A stretch of DNA of 64,000 bases from Paenibacillus sp. FSL K6-1330 (lineage in GTDB: Bacteria > Bacillota > Bacilli > Paenibacillales > Paenibacillaceae): assembly GCF_037976825.1 (NCBI RefSeq), contig NZ_CP150269.1, forward strand, positions 6,382,501 through 6,446,500, written 5' to 3'. How positions within the stretch are numbered: position 1 is the first letter of the stretch; each line of letters opens with the position of its first letter. Both the position numbers and the translations under genes were made by a program. A model generated the notes under the pieces. The model saw only the letters and a program-made list of their open reading frames with translations. It searched no databases and had not been told where the DNA came from. Below are positions 9,623-16,648 of the stretch, piece by piece.

Positions 9623-9910
9623 CTATTCCAAAACAGCAGGTACTTTAATTTGATCGTCTTCTTCATCGGGTGCGTTAAGCAGCACTTTCTCGATGGGCAA
9701 GCTCTCGCGTACTTCGTCTTCCCGCATGACATTGCTGAGGTGCAGCACGTGCGTAGTCGGCTCAACGCCGTCTGTATCCAATTCGTTTAATTTCTCGGCA
9801 TATTGTAAAATCGCATTCAGTTGGCCGGTAAACATCTGCTCTTCTTCAGGCGTCAAATTCAAACGGGCCAGCTTTGCTACATGCTGAACATCCTTATCGG
9901 TAATGCTCAT
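9623..9910 (-). CDS. gatC: Asp/Glu-tRNA amidotransferase subunit C
   Basis: A 95-residue protein with the GatC pattern DVQHVAKLARLNLTPEEE and LDTDGVEPTTHV, then a REDEV segment. GatC wraps around GatA and stabilises it against GatB. It is the first gene of the operon, with GAAGGAGGATG before the ATG. The 173 bp upstream contain the terminator of the next minus-strand gene and presumably the operon promoter. Confidence 0.97.
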   Translation of the reverse strand: MSITDKDVQHVAKLARLNLTPEEEQMFTGQLNAILQYAEKLNELDTDGVEPTTHVLHLSNVMREDEVRESLPIEKVLLNAPDEEDDQIKVPAVLE

Positions 9911-10055
9911 GGCTTTACATCCTCCTTCATGCCCCTATCCAGTTAAAGGGGTAAAGTCTGTCACGACAACTTTTCTCATTATATTGTAGAAGCATGCAAG
10001 ATTCAATCCAAACAGCTTGAAGCTTGCCGCTTCGAAGTCACTTTTCCATTCCATC

Positions 10056-10082
10056 AAAAAAGAGTCGGCCTCAGCCGACTCT
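10056..10082 (-). terminator. Terminator
   Basis: Stem AGAGTCGGC/GCCGACTCT with a 4-nt loop (10061-10082), then six T's on the minus strand, directly past the stop of the 126-residue gene. Confidence 0.88.
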
Positions 10083-10083
10083 T

Positions 10084-10464
10084 CTAAATCCAAGCACGAA
10101 GATTCACTTGTTTGATGAAATCCGCCTGGGATATTGCTTCCTTGGTCTCTTCTTCCTCTTCAACACTTTCCAACTCGCCGTTCATCACTTGATGAAACAG
10201 CTTCTCATTATATGTCGACAGGGCGAAATCGATGAGCGCTTCCCGCTCGACCCGCTCGGCTTCCTGCTTCAACACGATTGATTCCAGCTCTACATCATCT
10301 GCCGGAACAAAAAAATTACGGTTGAGGCTCGGAATCCGAATGACGTAATCGAACGCATTGTCCGGATTTCGGTCATAAGCGATGATATAACCGTATTGAC
10401 CGATTGGAAGATTCTGCTCAAAGGCGTCCGCAACGATTGTAATCTTTTCCCCTAAACGCAGCAT
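10084..10464 (-). CDS. Conserved hypothetical protein
   Basis: A 126-residue acidic soluble protein. The first 60 residues look like a small beta-barrel (LRLGEKITIVADAFEQNLPI, YGYIIAYDRNP, FDYVIRIPSLNRNFFVPADDVE). Residues 60-126 are helical with a run of glutamates. There is no signal peptide or membrane helix. I do not recognise the family. The ribosome site CAGGAGG is strong and the gene has its own terminator, so it is probably a one-gene unit. Two long inverted repeats lie in its upstream region (10498-10607). Confidence 0.75.
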   Translation of the reverse strand: MLRLGEKITIVADAFEQNLPIGQYGYIIAYDRNPDNAFDYVIRIPSLNRNFFVPADDVELESIVLKQEAERVEREALIDFALSTYNEKLFHQVMNGELESVEEEEETKEAISQADFIKQVNLRAWI

Positions 10465-10497
10465 CGTCTACCTCCTGAGTTGTCTATCCTTTTTTAA

Positions 10498-10607
10498 GAG
10501 ATAAGAAAATATAAACTTCAGAGGTTTATCATCCTTATCTCGCAAGAAAAACTTCCGCTAAATACGGTCTCTCTTCTGATAACGTACGTCGATAGACGTT
10601 TTTCTTG
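10498..10607. repeat. Two inverted repeats upstream of the hypothetical gene
   Basis: First, arms 10498-10505 (GAGATAAG) and 10534-10541 (CTTATCTC) enclose a second pair ATAAAC/GTTTAT. Second, arms 10543-10552 (CAAGAAAAAC) and 10598-10607 (GTTTTTCTTG) are a perfect 10-bp match 45 nt apart. The rest of the stretch between the 10464 start and the yxlG terminator holds no gene. These could be a structured leader or a binding region; no known RNA family fits. Confidence 0.4.
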
Positions 10608-10622
10608 TCTTCATAGTCTACT

Positions 10623-10675
10623 AAAAAAAGATAGAGATGTCCATGTGATTCAGATAAAACCTGAATCTCCCATGG
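10623..10675 (-). terminator. Probable terminator of the sigY operon
   Basis: Arms 10641-10645 (CCATG) and 10671-10675 (CATGG) with inner GATTCAG/CTGAATC form a long hairpin just past the yxlG stop. Seven T's on the minus strand come 11 nt later, so the layout is looser than usual. Confidence 0.5.
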
Positions 10676-10678
10676 AAA

Positions 10679-11455
10679 CTAGGATTGCGGGGATAATGGA
10701 CTCCTTCTGAGCAGCTTGGCGGCAACGATAATCGACACCACCATAATCAGCATGGCAACGAGTATCGGTAACCACGCGCTGCTCCCTATACCAAGGATTC
10801 GCTCCGCGGCCATGCTGCTTAACCGGCCCGGGCTCCATAGAACGCGGGAGGGCAGCAAACCGGATAAGAGCGAAAGTACTCCGGCAACGGCCAAGCTGAT
10901 GAAGGCCGCAGCTGGCCCGCGAAGGAAGGCGCCGAGCGGCAGTACAAGCGTTACGATCCAGGCCAGCCATACCGCATATAAACCTCCGCCGCTGGTAACC
11001 GCTCCCCATTCCAAAGGACCGATGAGCTGATACGTGTAATAAGCAGCACCGCCAAGCCCAAGCGCAAAAGAAACGACCATCAACGTCATCATGGCAGCCC
11101 ATTTGGCAGACATCATGGGAATCGTGGATACCGAGCGGGCGAGAACAAGCTCAGCCGTGCCGGTGGCCCGCTCCCCTGCTACCGTGTTCATTCCGGCCAG
11201 CACAAGCACCAGCAGGCCGATGGTGCTGAATTGGCTCAAGGTTGATGCCATCACGCTCTCAGCGGACGGGACAGTAAATAATGCCGCTGCCTCCGGGGGC
11301 AACTCCCCGGCCATGGTAAGAATCTCCGGCAAATAATAAGTGGATACCGGCTGCATAATGCCAAGAAGCAGAAAGACCGCGGGGACCCAAATCCATTTAT
11401 AGGTCCGACCTGCCTCGAGCATTTCTTTTTGATAATAAATCCAGAACGGCTTCAT
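10679..11455 (-). CDS. yxlG: ABC transporter permease, YxlG-like
   Basis: 258 residues with about six membrane helices and an ABC-2-type layout: a cytosolic N-terminus (MKPFWIYYQKEMLEAGRTYK), a first helix, a long external loop (about 45-75), and the conserved AGERATGTAELVLARSVS segment after helix 2. It is the last gene of sigY-yxlCDEFG and overlaps the ATPase gene by 4 nt. Its substrate is unknown. In B. subtilis the yxlF-yxlG pair is part of the SigY operon; the name is given by position and type. Confidence 0.85.
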   Translation of the reverse strand: MKPFWIYYQKEMLEAGRTYKWIWVPAVFLLLGIMQPVSTYYLPEILTMAGELPPEAAALFTVPSAESVMASTLSQFSTIGLLVLVLAGMNTVAGERATGTAELVLARSVSTIPMMSAKWAAMMTLMVVSFALGLGGAAYYTYQLIGPLEWGAVTSGGGLYAVWLAWIVTLVLPLGAFLRGPAAAFISLAVAGVLSLLSGLLPSRVLWSPGRLSSMAAERILGIGSSAWLPILVAMLIMVVSIIVAAKLLRRSPLSPQS

Positions 11456-12375
11456 GAGCCCACCACCTTCATAAACATATCCTCGAGCGAAGACGTGCCC
11501 GCTTCAAAACGAAGCAGCTCGATTCCGTCATCGGCAAGCTCCTTGATTAACGCAGCACGCGCAACATCCATATCCGTCACCAACAGCTTGGCGCCTCGTT
11601 TGCCGAGCTCGATCTCATGCACATAAGGACGGCTCGCAAGACTGTCGAGCCAAGCAACCTCCCGCTCCCCCGGTTCAACCTCAATCGATAGGACCGGCTG
11701 GCGGTATTTCGTGCGAAGTTCACTAAGGGCGCCTTTCTCCGCAATTTCCCCGTCTACCATCAGTACCATGTCATCACAAATTTCCTCCGCATCGTGAAGC
11801 ACATGGGTAGAGAACAGAACGGTGACTTCCCCGCGCAAGCGATCCAAAAGGTCCATTACCTCACGGCGTCCGATCGGATCAAGCGCCGATACCGGCTCGT
11901 CCAGCATAATCAGCTCGGGCTCATGCACAAGTGCCTGAGCAATGCCAAGCCGCTGCTTCATTCCGCCGGAGTAACCGGATATTCGGCGTTTAGCCGCCTG
12001 CTGCAGGCCTACCATTTCGATGACTTCCCGACTTCGCTTACTAGCCTCTCGTCCGGATAATCCCGACAGCTTGGCGCTGAAAGACAAGTACTCGATGCCC
12101 GACATCCAGCTATAAAACTTGGGGTACTGAGGCAAGTAACCAATACGGTTACGCCAACCGCTCGTTTGCGTATCGGCCGATCCGTATCGGATCTCCCCCC
12201 GGGTTGGAGGAATTAATCCAGCCAACATCCGCAGTGTGGTTGTTTTGCCGGCACCATTAGGACCAAGCAGGGCGGTGCAGCTTCCACGCTGCAATTCAAA
12301 TGAGATGCCCTTGACCGGCGTGATGCTTCCTATGCTTTTGGTCAATTCATGAATGCTTAAAAGCTTCTCTATCAA
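11452..12375 (-). CDS. yxlF: ABC transporter ATPase, YxlF-like
   Basis: 307 residues. Walker A is GPNGAGKTT, the signature YSGGMKQRLGIAQAL and Walker B LIMLDEPVSALD, with the switch histidine in LFSTHVLHD. The C-terminal 80 residues form the accessory domain common in ABC-2 exporters. The start is TTG (12375), 4 nt inside the end of yxlE, with GGAGGCGAGAAG upstream. With YxlG it should make a two-component exporter. Substrate not known. Confidence 0.92.
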   Translation of the reverse strand: MIEKLLSIHELTKSIGSITPVKGISFELQRGSCTALLGPNGAGKTTTLRMLAGLIPPTRGEIRYGSADTQTSGWRNRIGYLPQYPKFYSWMSGIEYLSFSAKLSGLSGREASKRSREVIEMVGLQQAAKRRISGYSGGMKQRLGIAQALVHEPELIMLDEPVSALDPIGRREVMDLLDRLRGEVTVLFSTHVLHDAEEICDDMVLMVDGEIAEKGALSELRTKYRQPVLSIEVEPGEREVAWLDSLASRPYVHEIELGKRGAKLLVTDMDVARAALIKELADDGIELLRFEAGTSSLEDMFMKVVGS

Positions 12376-12566
12376 ACTTCTCGCCTCCCCGCAACGAAAT
12401 AAGCAACGCTACCAATCAGGTTGCCCAGCAGTATAATGAGCACCCACATCCATCTCGGCCCACGTATGCTTGCTGGCTCTGCCCTAAACAGAGATACAAG
12501 TCCTGTCACCGCGAGAATCACTTGCAGTGCAAGAATCGGCCAGATCAATCCCCAAATCATATCCAT
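12372..12566 (-). CDS. yxlE: Small membrane protein, YxlE-like (PLDc_N type)
   Basis: A 64-residue protein with two helices (about 5-25 and 38-58) and the PLDc_N pattern RWMWVLIILLGNLIGSVAYFVAGRRE. B. subtilis YxlE, a negative regulator of SigY activity, has the same size and place in the operon. Start supported by AGGGGG. It overlaps yxlF by 4 nt, which suggests translational coupling. Confidence 0.85.
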   Translation of the reverse strand: MDMIWGLIWPILALQVILAVTGLVSLFRAEPASIRGPRWMWVLIILLGNLIGSVAYFVAGRREV

Positions 12567-12610
12567 TCTTAATCCCCCTAATTTTCCATATATAATGTAA
12601 GAACTTAAGA

Positions 12611-12820
12611 CTAGTGGTCGTCTTCGTCTTTACGAATGACAAAAATCCAGTAAAAAAGCAGCGGCAGCGGCATTGTCGTAGACCCCCATATCCCCCAGAA
12701 CCAGGCCATCTTGCCAAGCCCCCGTTTCCTGGCATCCAGGAAAAGCCATGTCCCTTGGATCAGCACAAGCACAACGGCAAGGATGATCACTCCCAGCGGG
12801 CTCTCGTTAACTTCATTCAT
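12611..12820 (-). CDS. yxlD: Small membrane protein, YxlD-like
   Basis: A 69-residue protein with two helices (about 9-27 and 38-62) and a charged C-terminus (RKDEDDH). Its ATG shares one base with the yxlC stop (TGATG). Size and position match YxlD of B. subtilis, whose exact part in holding SigY is not settled. Too short for a firm family call by sequence alone; synteny is the main support. Confidence 0.8.
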   Translation of the reverse strand: MNEVNESPLGVIILAVVLVLIQGTWLFLDARKRGLGKMAWFWGIWGSTTMPLPLLFYWIFVIRKDEDDH

Positions 12821-13161
12821 CAGATTCCCTTCTTTCCGGCAGATCTCAGACTCTTGGAAAATACAAGAACGGAAATCCCGGCAACCATGCCGAACCCGTG
12901 AATAAACAGTAGGATCATCGGCGCCGCCAAGGCAGCCATCAATCCGCCACCAACGATAAAGATTGCAATCAGAAGAAAGAGTATCAACTCGTATTTCATC
13001 CGGCGCCGGCGCCGCTCCAAGGTATGAACGGCCAACTTGTGCATTCCTTCCAGAGAGGGCGACGGCACGTCCTCAAACAATTCATCTACTCTTTTCAACT
13101 CTTGAGTCAATCCTTCAATCCAAGCATCATCCTCATGCTCAGGCCCTTTGACCATCATCAC
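12820..13161 (-). CDS. yxlC: Probable anti-SigY factor, YxlC-like
   Basis: 113 residues. The N-terminal 60 residues are soluble and charged (WIEGLTQELKRVDELFEDVPSPSLEGM), then come RRRRR and two membrane helices (about 58-80 and 84-104). This is the layout of a membrane-held anti-sigma factor. It overlaps the end of sigY by 23 nt, so the two are probably translated together. In B. subtilis YxlC is the main negative regulator of SigY. The N-terminal domain should be the sigma-binding part, by inference. Confidence 0.85.
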   Translation of the reverse strand: MMMVKGPEHEDDAWIEGLTQELKRVDELFEDVPSPSLEGMHKLAVHTLERRRRRMKYELILFLLIAIFIVGGGLMAALAAPMILLFIHGFGMVAGISVLVFSKSLRSAGKKGI

Positions 13162-13684
13162 CCATCTCCTTTCGCAGCTGCTTGATACCGTAGGCTGTTC
13201 GTGATTTTACCGTTCCCTCGGGAATGCCAAGCATGGTTCCGATTTCATCATAGCTGTAACCGTAATAATGCTTCAGCAGTATGGCAATCCGGTGATCTTC
13301 GGATAAGCGCGATAATCCATCCAGCATGTCTGTCCAATCTTCTCCCCGCCGCTCCATCTGCCAGCGCATCCGCCTTGCCGACTGAAGCGCCTCCTGCTCC
13401 AGCCATTTCTTCTCCCGCTTCCTTCGCCGGGTACTATCGATGAACAATCGAGTAGCAATGGTTATCATCCATGAGGAAAAAGATGACGTTCCGTTGTAGC
13501 GGTTCATATTCTCCATGCATCGAACAATGGTATCCTGTGCAGTATCTTCTGCAACCATCGGGTCCATCGTTACCTTAAGCAAATATTTATAAAGAAAGGA
13601 ATAATGCTGCTTGAATAATAGCGCCATAGCCGCTGCATCTCCTAATTGCGCTTGTCGTATCAAACCCTCTTCATCAGGGATCAT
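13139..13684 (-). CDS. sigY: ECF RNA polymerase sigma factor SigY
   Basis: 181 residues with region 2 (about 20-88: YSFLYKYLLKVTMDPMVAEDTAQDT) and region 4 (about 120-170: IAILLKHYYGYSYDEIGTMLGIPEGTVKSR). The strings YSFLYKYLLK, RRKREKK and LKHYYG.SYDEIGTM are close to B. subtilis SigY, and the five genes after it are in the B. subtilis order yxlC-D-E-F-G. The operon is autoregulated there and is induced by nitrogen starvation and toxic peptides. A matching ECF-type promoter lies upstream (13721-13746). Confidence 0.93.
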   Translation of the reverse strand: MIPDEEGLIRQAQLGDAAAMALLFKQHYSFLYKYLLKVTMDPMVAEDTAQDTIVRCMENMNRYNGTSSFSSWMITIATRLFIDSTRRRKREKKWLEQEALQSARRMRWQMERRGEDWTDMLDGLSRLSEDHRIAILLKHYYGYSYDEIGTMLGIPEGTVKSRTAYGIKQLRKEMGDDGQRA

Positions 13685-13720
13685 GATGAAATCATCACCT
13701 TCTTTCGCATTCCACCGTAA

Positions 13721-13746
13721 TACGATTACCGACAGCTAATCGTTCA
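13721..13746 (-). promoter_or_regulatory. ECF-type promoter of the sigY operon
   Basis: On the minus strand: -35 TGAACG (13741-13746), 16-nt spacer, -10 CGTA (13721-13724), 37 nt before the sigY start. TGAAC with CGT is the usual ECF form and fits autoregulation by SigY as known in B. subtilis. Confidence 0.7.
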
Positions 13747-13840
13747 AATGGATATTTATATTTATCGTATACCGAATGATATTATTTATTTAAATTCAAT
13801 CATGTCGGCAAGAAATTCATCGATATCTGTAAAAAAACTC

Positions 13841-13871
13841 AAAAAAAAGCAGCCGGTAAATAACCGGCCGC
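13841..13871 (-). terminator. Terminator after the small GTG-start ORF
   Basis: Arms 13849-13857 and 13862-13871 pair around an AAAT loop; eight T's follow on the minus strand. It fits the end of the 63-residue ORF at 13932-14123. Confidence 0.8.
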
Positions 13872-13931
13872 CCTCCCCAATAGAAAGAACACATTCACTT
13901 CATGATGAGGGTGTCATGTTCGTATGTCGAT

Positions 13932-14123
13932 CTATTGATTAAATCTTATAACCTGCAGCCGATGATGCCATGGCTGCTGCGCTATCCCTTCATCCTTCAC
14001 CAGCCTGTCCCAGACAACCGAGGATATTTCCGTCTGGGTCTGCCGGCGGGACTCCGATTGTCGATCAATCGCTTCGCCTCTTGTAGCCCTTCCGTTCAAC
14101 AGCGATAGATGATCTTTCCTCAC
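13932..14123 (-). CDS. Small hypothetical protein (63 aa)
   Basis: The frame starts at GTG (14123) with AGGGGG 8 nt upstream and is followed by a strong terminator at 13841-13871, so the unit has all the signals of a gene. The product is very hydrophilic (RATRGEAIDRQSESRRQTQT), has three tryptophans and no membrane helix. I do not recognise it. No cysteine is present. It lies between the sigY promoter and the MBL hydrolase gene, on the same strand. Confidence 0.5.
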   Translation of the reverse strand: MRKDHLSLLNGRATRGEAIDRQSESRRQTQTEISSVVWDRLVKDEGIAQQPWHHRLQVIRFNQ

Positions 14124-14173
14124 TGGCGCTTCCCCCTAATTACGTCCATGCCAAAAAACTCCCCATAAAATAA

Positions 14174-14209
14174 AAGAACGCAAACCGGGATAAATTCCAC
14201 AGTCTGCGT
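14174..14209 (-). terminator. Possible terminator after the MBL hydrolase gene
   Basis: Arms 14178-14185 and 14202-14209 pair with one G-T; the T-rich run TCTTTTATTTTAT follows on the minus strand. The 16-nt loop is large. Confidence 0.45.
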
Positions 14210-14301
14210 GCTTCGCAAGGGTAACATTTAATTAACCGTATTGTATCAATGTTGTCTATGTTTGTCCAGACAAAAATTCCCGATTTATGTCGGAAGCTAT
14301 C

Positions 14302-14940
14302 TTATCGGCTGGCAGGGACGTAAGGATTCCGCTGTTTTTCATAGCCAATGGTTGTCCGGGGACCATGGCCGGAGTACACAACGACTTCATCCGGGAAGCT
14401 GTACAGCGTATTTTGAATGGAATCAAACAAATCACGTTCACGACCTCCAGGAAGGTCCGTTCGCCCAACGCCTAGACGGAACAGCACATCGCCGGAAAAC
14501 AGATCATTTCCACATTTGAAGCTCACACTTCCCGGTGAATGGCCCGGTGTATGAAAGACGCTGAAGGTATGTCCGATTAGCTGCAGCTCAAGTCCGTCCG
14601 CCAAATCGTACTCAGCCGGCTCGGTGGACAGCGGTTCCGTTACCTGTGGCCACATCATCGAGCCGTTAAGCTTCGGGTTGGACAGCCATTCACTCTCCAG
14701 GGTGTGCAGGTAAACAGGACAACCCTTTAGCTTACGGATTTCCTCGACACCGGCCATATGATCAAAATGCGCATGGGTCAGCAGGATCGCTTCAATTTCC
14801 AAATCGGCTATTCGCTTCAGCAGCGGCCCCGGGTTCATGCCAGGGTCGATGATGACTGCTTTGCCTTCTACAGGCCCTGTCAGTAAATACGCATTCGTCT
14901 GAAGCGGTCCTAAATTAAAAGTCTCAATATGAAGTGTCAT
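14302..14940 (-). CDS. MBL fold metallohydrolase (YqgX/glyoxalase II-like)
   Basis: 212 residues. The zinc motif is THAHFDHMAG, with later ligands in FHTPGHSPGS, FSGDVLF and SGHG. Length, TNAYLL near the start and PGMNPGPLL match the YqgX group of hydroxyacylglutathione hydrolase-like proteins, which may act on bacillithiol or other thiol esters. Substrate not provable here. It starts 2 nt after the thioredoxin-like gene, which follows the DedA gene by 3 nt, so the three make an operon. Confidence 0.9.
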   Translation of the reverse strand: MTLHIETFNLGPLQTNAYLLTGPVEGKAVIIDPGMNPGPLLKRIADLEIEAILLTHAHFDHMAGVEEIRKLKGCPVYLHTLESEWLSNPKLNGSMMWPQVTEPLSTEPAEYDLADGLELQLIGHTFSVFHTPGHSPGSVSFKCGNDLFSGDVLFRLGVGRTDLPGGRERDLFDSIQNTLYSFPDEVVVYSGHGPRTTIGYEKQRNPYVPASR

Positions 14941-14942
14941 GA

Positions 14943-15509
14943 TTAGAACCCTGACATAAGTTCACGCAATTCCTTGATGATGGCAGCGTGAAACTCATAC
15001 CCTTCCCCGTAGGCTTGAATAATGCTTTGTCGTGTGACTGCAAGGTTGTCCTGATAGTCCGGTGCTTCACGATCCGGATTGTTCTGCTTAAACTCAATCA
15101 TAAACTTCTGCACATGCGCCGGGCGCGGTCCCCATGTACCGAGAACATGCCCTCCGGTATCTGAAATGATAACAATCGGAATGGAACGACCACCCATGGT
15201 CAAGAACTGATCCATGACATCCAGATTCTCTTCCATAATCAGCACTTCGGTCTCAATCCCGGCAGTCTCCATCGCCCGGAATACGACAGGCATATTGCGT
15301 GCAACATCACCGCACCAGTCCGCTGCCAGAATGAGGACCCGCAGGTCATCCCGGAAATTCAGACTTTCGAAGAACGCTTTATCCTCTTCATTCTCCCAGA
15401 CAAACTGTTCATATCCTGCCTTGAACGTCTCCTGGTTCTTCTGCATGCCGTCCATAAATTGCTGTGGAGATATGCCTGTCCCCAAATGATTTGCCATATT
15501 CATGCTCAT
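14943..15509 (-). CDS. Thioredoxin-fold protein with a single active-site Cys
   Basis: 188 residues. After a helical N-terminus, the core (about 55-150) shows VLILAADWCGDVARNMPV, then the cis-proline segment GGRSIPIVIISD. The motif is WCGDVAR, so the second cysteine of CxxC is missing. That argues against a classical dithiol oxidoreductase and for a monothiol or binding role. A bacillithiol-linked function would fit the MBL hydrolase next to it, but this is inference. No signal peptide is present. The start is ATG 15509; internal in-frame ATGs follow closely. Confidence 0.85.
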   Translation of the reverse strand: MSMNMANHLGTGISPQQFMDGMQKNQETFKAGYEQFVWENEEDKAFFESLNFRDDLRVLILAADWCGDVARNMPVVFRAMETAGIETEVLIMEENLDVMDQFLTMGGRSIPIVIISDTGGHVLGTWGPRPAHVQKFMIEFKQNNPDREAPDYQDNLAVTRQSIIQAYGEGYEFHAAIIKELRELMSGF

Positions 15510-15512
15510 TCG

Positions 15513-16124
15513 TTATTTCGACCTCGCCTTCGATGATTTTATCCATTTTATCAAAAAATAAAGAATCATGACGGCCAATGCCCCCAGCAGAATTTCCTGC
15601 ACGTATGGCCCTGCTTTCTCGTCAATATGCTCCCATTGATCACCCAGAAGCAATCCGAGGTATAAGAATAATGCCGTCCATGGAATAACAGCTAGTGTGG
15701 TCAGCAGCGTAAACCTTCCCACATGCATCTTGGATATGCCTGCCGGTATGGAAATCGCATGCCGTACCACCGGTACAAACCGTGCCGTAAATATAACGCC
15801 AGTGCCGTACTTGCTAAACCACTCCTCGGCGTAATCGATATGCTTCTTCTTAATCAATATGTACTTCCCGTACTTCTCTAAGAAGGGCCTGCCTCCATAA
15901 CGGCCGATCCAATAAATAAACAACTGTGCGAGCACGCCGCCAGCGGTACCGAAGAGCATGGCTCCGAGAAAATGAACCTCACCCAAAGACACCAGATAAC
16001 CGCCATAGGCGAGTACGATCTCGCTTGGGATGACCTCCACCATTAATCCGAGCATGATTCCGAAATAACCCAGCTGTTGGATCCATTCAAACAACCGGGC
16101 TACAACCTCGTAAAAGAATTCCAC
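15513..16124 (-). CDS. DedA family membrane protein
   Basis: 203 residues with four or five hydrophobic stretches. The DedA signatures are seen: an acidic residue in EVIPSE, GGVLAQLFIYWIGRYGG, and FTARFVPVVRH with the two essential arginines. DedA proteins are undecaprenyl-phosphate or lipid flippases in some bacteria, and take part in membrane-potential homeostasis. The start is GTG (16124) with GGGGGACAAGC upstream. First gene of a three-gene operon. Confidence 0.93.
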   Translation of the reverse strand: MEFFYEVVARLFEWIQQLGYFGIMLGLMVEVIPSEIVLAYGGYLVSLGEVHFLGAMLFGTAGGVLAQLFIYWIGRYGGRPFLEKYGKYILIKKKHIDYAEEWFSKYGTGVIFTARFVPVVRHAISIPAGISKMHVGRFTLLTTLAVIPWTALFLYLGLLLGDQWEHIDEKAGPYVQEILLGALAVMILYFLIKWIKSSKARSK

Positions 16125-16275
16125 GCTTGTCCCCCGCTTTCCTCCTGCGCTGATTTCTAGTACTAGCCTATTCTAACACAGCCCGGGACATGCCTACTAC
16201 TGCGCCCAATTATAGACGGCACAGTGACTTTCGCCCGTTTCGGGACATATGGTGAAGCAAAGGAGTGAGTCACGC

Positions 16276-16590
16276 ATGCATTCTCCCCATGCCAAACAAC
16301 CGGGCAGCAAGCCCCCCTCCCCGCGCGGGATACGGCGGGCCTGCAGCAAAGAATTATACCGCACGACCAAACGTCTCAAGCTGTACCTTCCTCCGGAAGC
16401 CTTGAAGCAAGGTGAAGAATTGTATTACCGGAAGGTTATCGGTAATTTGATCTGGATCCACGAAAACCACAGCAACAAGAAACTTTTGTGCGACTGGTGG
16501 GAAAAGGAAGTCTGCGGCGAACTGGCCGGGCTGTGGGAGGTTCCTGAACGTCAGTTGGCCTCGGCCTTCCGGGATGCCTTCGGCGGATAA
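16276..16590 (+). CDS. Conserved hypothetical protein
   Basis: 104 residues, very basic at the N-terminus (HAKQPGSKPPSPRGIRRACSK), then an amphipathic helical part with tryptophans (LIWIHENHSNKKLLCDWWEKE). No membrane helix. I start at ATG 16276 because AAAGGAG lies 10 nt upstream; the in-frame ATG at 16249 has none. I do not recognise a function. It lies between the divergent DedA operon and the convergent ligase gene. Confidence 0.7.
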   Translation: MHSPHAKQPGSKPPSPRGIRRACSKELYRTTKRLKLYLPPEALKQGEELYYRKVIGNLIWIHENHSNKKLLCDWWEKEVCGELAGLWEVPERQLASAFRDAFGG

Positions 16591-16648
16591 CGCTGCTCTT
16601 CCTTGTTTCGTTACCTGCTGTGAAATGGACAGTACGGCATGATTCGCG

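Noticed and set aside
13748..13942. 64-codon plus-strand frame
   Set aside because: Begins without a ribosome site and reads through the terminator of the opposite-strand small gene.
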